This document shows, one piece after another, positions 61,131-64,000 of a stretch of 64,000 bases of DNA (the first letter of the stretch is position 1; the number at the start of each line of letters is the position of its first letter). Source of the stretch: Jacaranda mimosifolia (taxonomy: Eukaryota > Streptophyta > Magnoliopsida > Lamiales > Bignoniaceae); NCBI GenBank assembly GCA_018894105.1, contig CM032133.1:10864501-10928500 (forward strand), read 5' to 3'. A program made the translations under genes and the position numbers. The notes beneath the pieces were generated by a model, which was given only the letters and a program-made list of their open reading frames with translations, was not told the DNA's origin and searched no databases.

Positions 61131-62340
61131 CCTCCAATCAAAGATGTGGAGTTGTCATTGAAACTCTTTCGAGGATCACATCAATATCCAAGATCCCGTA
61201 TCGCATGGCACCGGTAGAGCTAAAAGAGCTGAAAACCCAACTAGAAGATTTGTTAGAACAAGACTTTATTTGACCAAGTACTTTTCCAAGAGGTGTCCCA
61301 GCTTTATTCGTCAAAAAGAACGATGGGCCATTACTTATGTGTATAGACTATCTGGAACTTAATAATGTCACCATAAAAAATAAATACACGTTATCTCATA
61401 TTGATGAATTGTTTGATCAGTTATAAAGGTCTCGGGTGTATTCAAATATACTCTGAGATCGAGCAAGAGCATGAACATCACTTACGGGAGGTGCTACAAG
61501 TTCTTACAGAAAGTAAGCTTTATGCCAAATTTAGCAAGTGTGAATTCTGGCCCAAGCAAGTTACCTTTTTAGGTCATTTCATCTAAAATAAAGGAATAGC
61601 ACCCAACCCATCAAAGATTGAGGCAATAATTGAATGGAAAAGGCCAGAAATAATTATAGAAATTCATAGTTTCCTAGGCCTTGCTCGATATTATTGAAGG
61701 TTTATCAAGGACTTCTCTATGATAGCAGCACCATTAACCAAACTCACTCAGAAGAATACACCATTTGTTTGGAATGATACAAATGAGTCTAGCTTTGAAG
61801 AACTTAAGAAACAGCTAACGACTGCTCTAATGTTAGACCTACCAACTGGGAATGAGAATTTCATGGTATACATAGATGTTTCCAGAGAAGGATTAGGTTG
61901 TGTTTTAATGCAAAATGGAAGGGTTATTTCTTACGCATCAAGGCAATTAAAACCCTACGAGAAACATTACCCAACATATGATCTATAGCTTGTTGCTATT
62001 ATTTTTGCTTTAGGAAAATGGATGCACTATCTTTATAGAGCATCTTTTATTATATTCACATATCACAAGTGCCTTAAATATTTATTTTCACAAAAGGAGT
62101 TAAATATGAGACAAAGGAGATGGATGGAATTCCCAGAGGATTACGAATGCTCGATTCAATATCACCCAGGAAAAGCAAATGTTGTGGTAGATGCTCTAAG
62201 CAGAAAGATCAACTTAGCCAATATTATGGCTAAAGAGTAAAAGATGCTAGAAAATATTGGCTTATGGAATTTAGAAATAGTTAAAATAGGGATACTTTTT
62301 GCCAATCTGCAAACACAACTCGGCATACTAGAGAGAATCG
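61131..62340 (+). pseudogene. Unit C reverse transcriptase and RNase H relic
   Basis: RT fragments: [25 protein letters not shown], then a deletion near 61,435 that joins the 'SRVF' region directly to [11 protein letters not shown], so the catalytic F/Y-x-DD box is gone. [20 protein letters not shown] follows. The RNase H part keeps VYIDVS, but the ELA site is now a stop (TAG at 61,986-61,988) and the third Asp site reads [14 protein letters not shown] is present. This domain is dead by several changes. Confidence 0.82.
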
Positions 62341-63720
62341 CTATTGTGCAATTATAAGATGTGGAATATAAAGACCTTAAAGTGACCATCCAAGGTATGG
62401 TAGACTCTTCATTTGAGGTAGACCCCAAAGGAGTTCTGAAATTTCAAGGTAGAATTTGCATACCACGAAATGATGAGTTGACAAAGGAAATTTTAGATAA
62501 ATCCCATCGATCCCACTATAGTATCCACCCGGGCAGTAATAAAATGTATCAAGAGTTGAAGCTACACTACTGGTGGAATAATATATAATGGGAGATTTCA
62601 GAATATGTGGAAAAATGTCTAGTGTGCCAACAAGTCAAAACTAAACATTAAAGAATATCAGGGCTTCTCCAACCATTGCCTATACCACAATGGAAATGGG
62701 AAACAATAAACATGGACTTTGTTACTGGGCTACCTCGAACTAGAAAGGGGCATGATTCAGTTTAGGTCATTATCGATCGGCTTACTAAATCAACCGACTT
62801 CTTGCTAGTTAATATAGGGTATACAGTGGAACAACTAGCGGAGATATATTGATCGGCTTACTAAATTATTACCTTGAATCGGGTTCCAAGGCACTTGTTG
62901 CAACTATGGAAGAAAGTTCAAGATACTCTAGGAACCAAGTTATAGTTCAATATTGCCAATCACCCACAAATAGATGGGCAATCAAAATAGACTTTACAAA
63001 TATTTGAGGATATGCTTCATGCTTGTGCACTAGTGGTTGAATTTGCATATAACAATAGTTTTCAATCAACCATCAAGATGGCTCCTTATAAAGCATTATA
63101 TGGAAGAAAATGAAGATCTCCTATTCATTGGGATCTTGATGAACATATAACCTTAAGTTCTACCACATAATAGAAAATTCAAGGGTTCCCAAATTTAGTC
63201 TGAGAAGTTATAGAAACTGTGCAAACAATTCATGAGAGAATGTTAATTGCACAGAGTCGTCAAAAGAGTTATGCTGATCATAGAAGAAAAAACTTGGAAT
63301 TTGCGGTGGGAGACAAGGTATCTCCTTGAAAATGATTAGTGAAGTATGGAAAAGGTAGGAAGCTTAGCCTCCGATATGTAGGAACCTTAGAAATCATAGA
63401 AAGAAATGGCAATGTGGCGTATAAGTTAGATTTACTGTCAAATCTTTGAGGAATACACAATGTCTTTCATGTCTCCCTTTTAAAGAAATACCATCCTGAC
63501 CCATCGCACGTAATCAAGCATGAATCACTCCAACTTAACAAAGATCTATCATATGAGGAGAAACTTATCCATATTTTGGATTGAAAATATCGAGAGCTAC
63601 AAAATAGGAGAATTCCTCTAGTGAAAGTATTGTGGCAACAACATAACATTGAAGAAGCCACTTGGAAATCAGAAGGCAACATGCTCAAGCATTACCTTGA
63701 GCTCTTCAAAAATTTGGTAT
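62341..63720 (+). pseudogene. Unit C integrase and chromodomain relic
   Basis: The zinc finger region (62,361-62,640) has KSHRSHYSIHPGSNKMY and CLVCQ. The core starts NMDFVTGLP near 62,709. A deletion near 62,850 removed the region before the second Asp and left a 16-base copy of nearby sequence. The Glu codon is Lys (AAA at 62,985-62,987) followed by a stop. The chromodomain at about 63,540-63,720 has VKVLWQQHNIEEATWKSE and HYLELF, with the same TGA as unit B (63,582-63,584). Confidence 0.82.
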
Positions 63721-63756
63721 GAATTTGTGGACCAAATTCTTTTAAAAAGAGAAGAG

Positions 63757-64000
63757 TGTAAGAACATAGGAATACAACTATACCTCCAATTCTTTTAAAA
63801 ATCTAATGTTTACTCTAGGTTCATGGTTATTTTTTCATCTTTATTTTGTTATGATACTATTCACAAAAGGATACCAGATTTTAGAGATTTGGAGTGAACT
63901 TATCATCTATAGATATAAGATTCTTGAATCTACACTAATTGAAGGGGAAAAGGGGAATTTTAAAATTTGTGTAGGACTTTGGACTAATTAGCTAAGATTC
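63757..64000 (+). repeat. LTR III of the array (cut by window)
   Basis: TGTAAGAACATAGG start directly after the PPT TTTTAAAAAGAGAAGAG. Its first 244 bases match LTR II closely. The ORF 63,806-63,991 lies within the LTR and is probably spurious. Confidence 0.88.

Larger units (their letters stand above)
33738..64000 (+). mobile_element. Tandem array of three chromovirus units sharing LTRs
   Basis: The order on the plus strand is internal A (33,738-48,601, interrupted), LTR I (48,602-51,916), internal B (51,917-56,063), LTR II (56,064-58,505), internal C (58,506-63,756) and LTR III (63,757 onward). Each LTR is entered through a PPT and left through a PBS, with no extra flanking DNA or target duplication between units. 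Gag, protease, RT, RNase H, integrase and a C-terminal chromodomain place them in the chromoviruses of Ty3/gypsy, probably the Tekay/Del group. A 5' LTR for unit A is missing. Confidence 0.85.

Noticed and set aside
1..64000. Search for CRISPR arrays, operons, rRNA and tRNA genes
   Set aside because: No regularly spaced repeats with unique spacers and no cloverleaf or rRNA signature were seen. The initiator-tRNA-like words are primer-binding sites.

Overview
This window is plant nuclear DNA made almost entirely of transposable elements. I see no intact cellular gene and no intact transposon gene. The plant assignment rests on initiator-Met-tRNA primer-binding sites of plant type (TGGTATCAGAGCC and variants), Ty1/copia pol relics, chromodomain-bearing Ty3/gypsy pol relics, CACTA termini and a hAT-type element. 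The lineage cannot be read from the sequence. All protein-coding traces carry stops, frameshifts and deletions.

Left half (1-29,990): a stack of nested insertions. The oldest layer (called Copia-0) is a minus-strand copia copy, seen as leader plus LTR at 329-1,634 and resuming at 29,830. Copia-1 (plus strand, 1,635-29,829) interrupts it, with near-matching target duplications TTCAT/ATCAT. The 3' LTR of Copia-1 is broken by a 2.05-kb minus-strand LTR (10,722-12,771) and by Copia-2 (12,989-29,527, perfect TSD GAGTT). The leader of Copia-2 is split by a 6,295-bp non-autonomous CACTA element (16,914-23,208, TSD AAT). That element is very AT-rich and contains repeat modules, a 16-unit AAT microsatellite and a sharply GC-rich repeat island.

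Middle (29,990-33,737): AT-rich DNA holding what looks like one isolated CACTA-type terminus followed by a TATA box, and otherwise nothing I can name.

Right half (33,738-64,000): an array of three related chromovirus (Ty3/gypsy with chromodomain) internal regions, A, B and C. They are joined head to tail through single shared LTRs: A-LTR I-B-LTR II-C-LTR III. Unit A is interrupted by a 9.3-kb minus-strand gypsy element (Gypsy-R, 37,821-47,157, TSD GAATC) with two 3-kb LTRs and a shrunken pol. LTR I carries an 897-bp hAT-type element (49,597-50,493, TSD ATTAGAAT). Each unit has lost different parts: A has no 5' LTR, B has no reverse transcriptase or RNase H, and C has lost the reverse transcriptase active site. 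All three share the same loss of the integrase catalytic glutamate. Each unit also has an extra coiled-coil ORF before gag, separated from gag by a 314-bp segment with intron-like ends.

Most notable: the shared-LTR tandem array with a shared dead integrase, the conserved extra ORF with a candidate phase-0 intron, a perfect inverted repeat just upstream of the LTR TATA box in the copia family, three consecutive hairpins in the Copia-2 leader, and the modular CACTA element.
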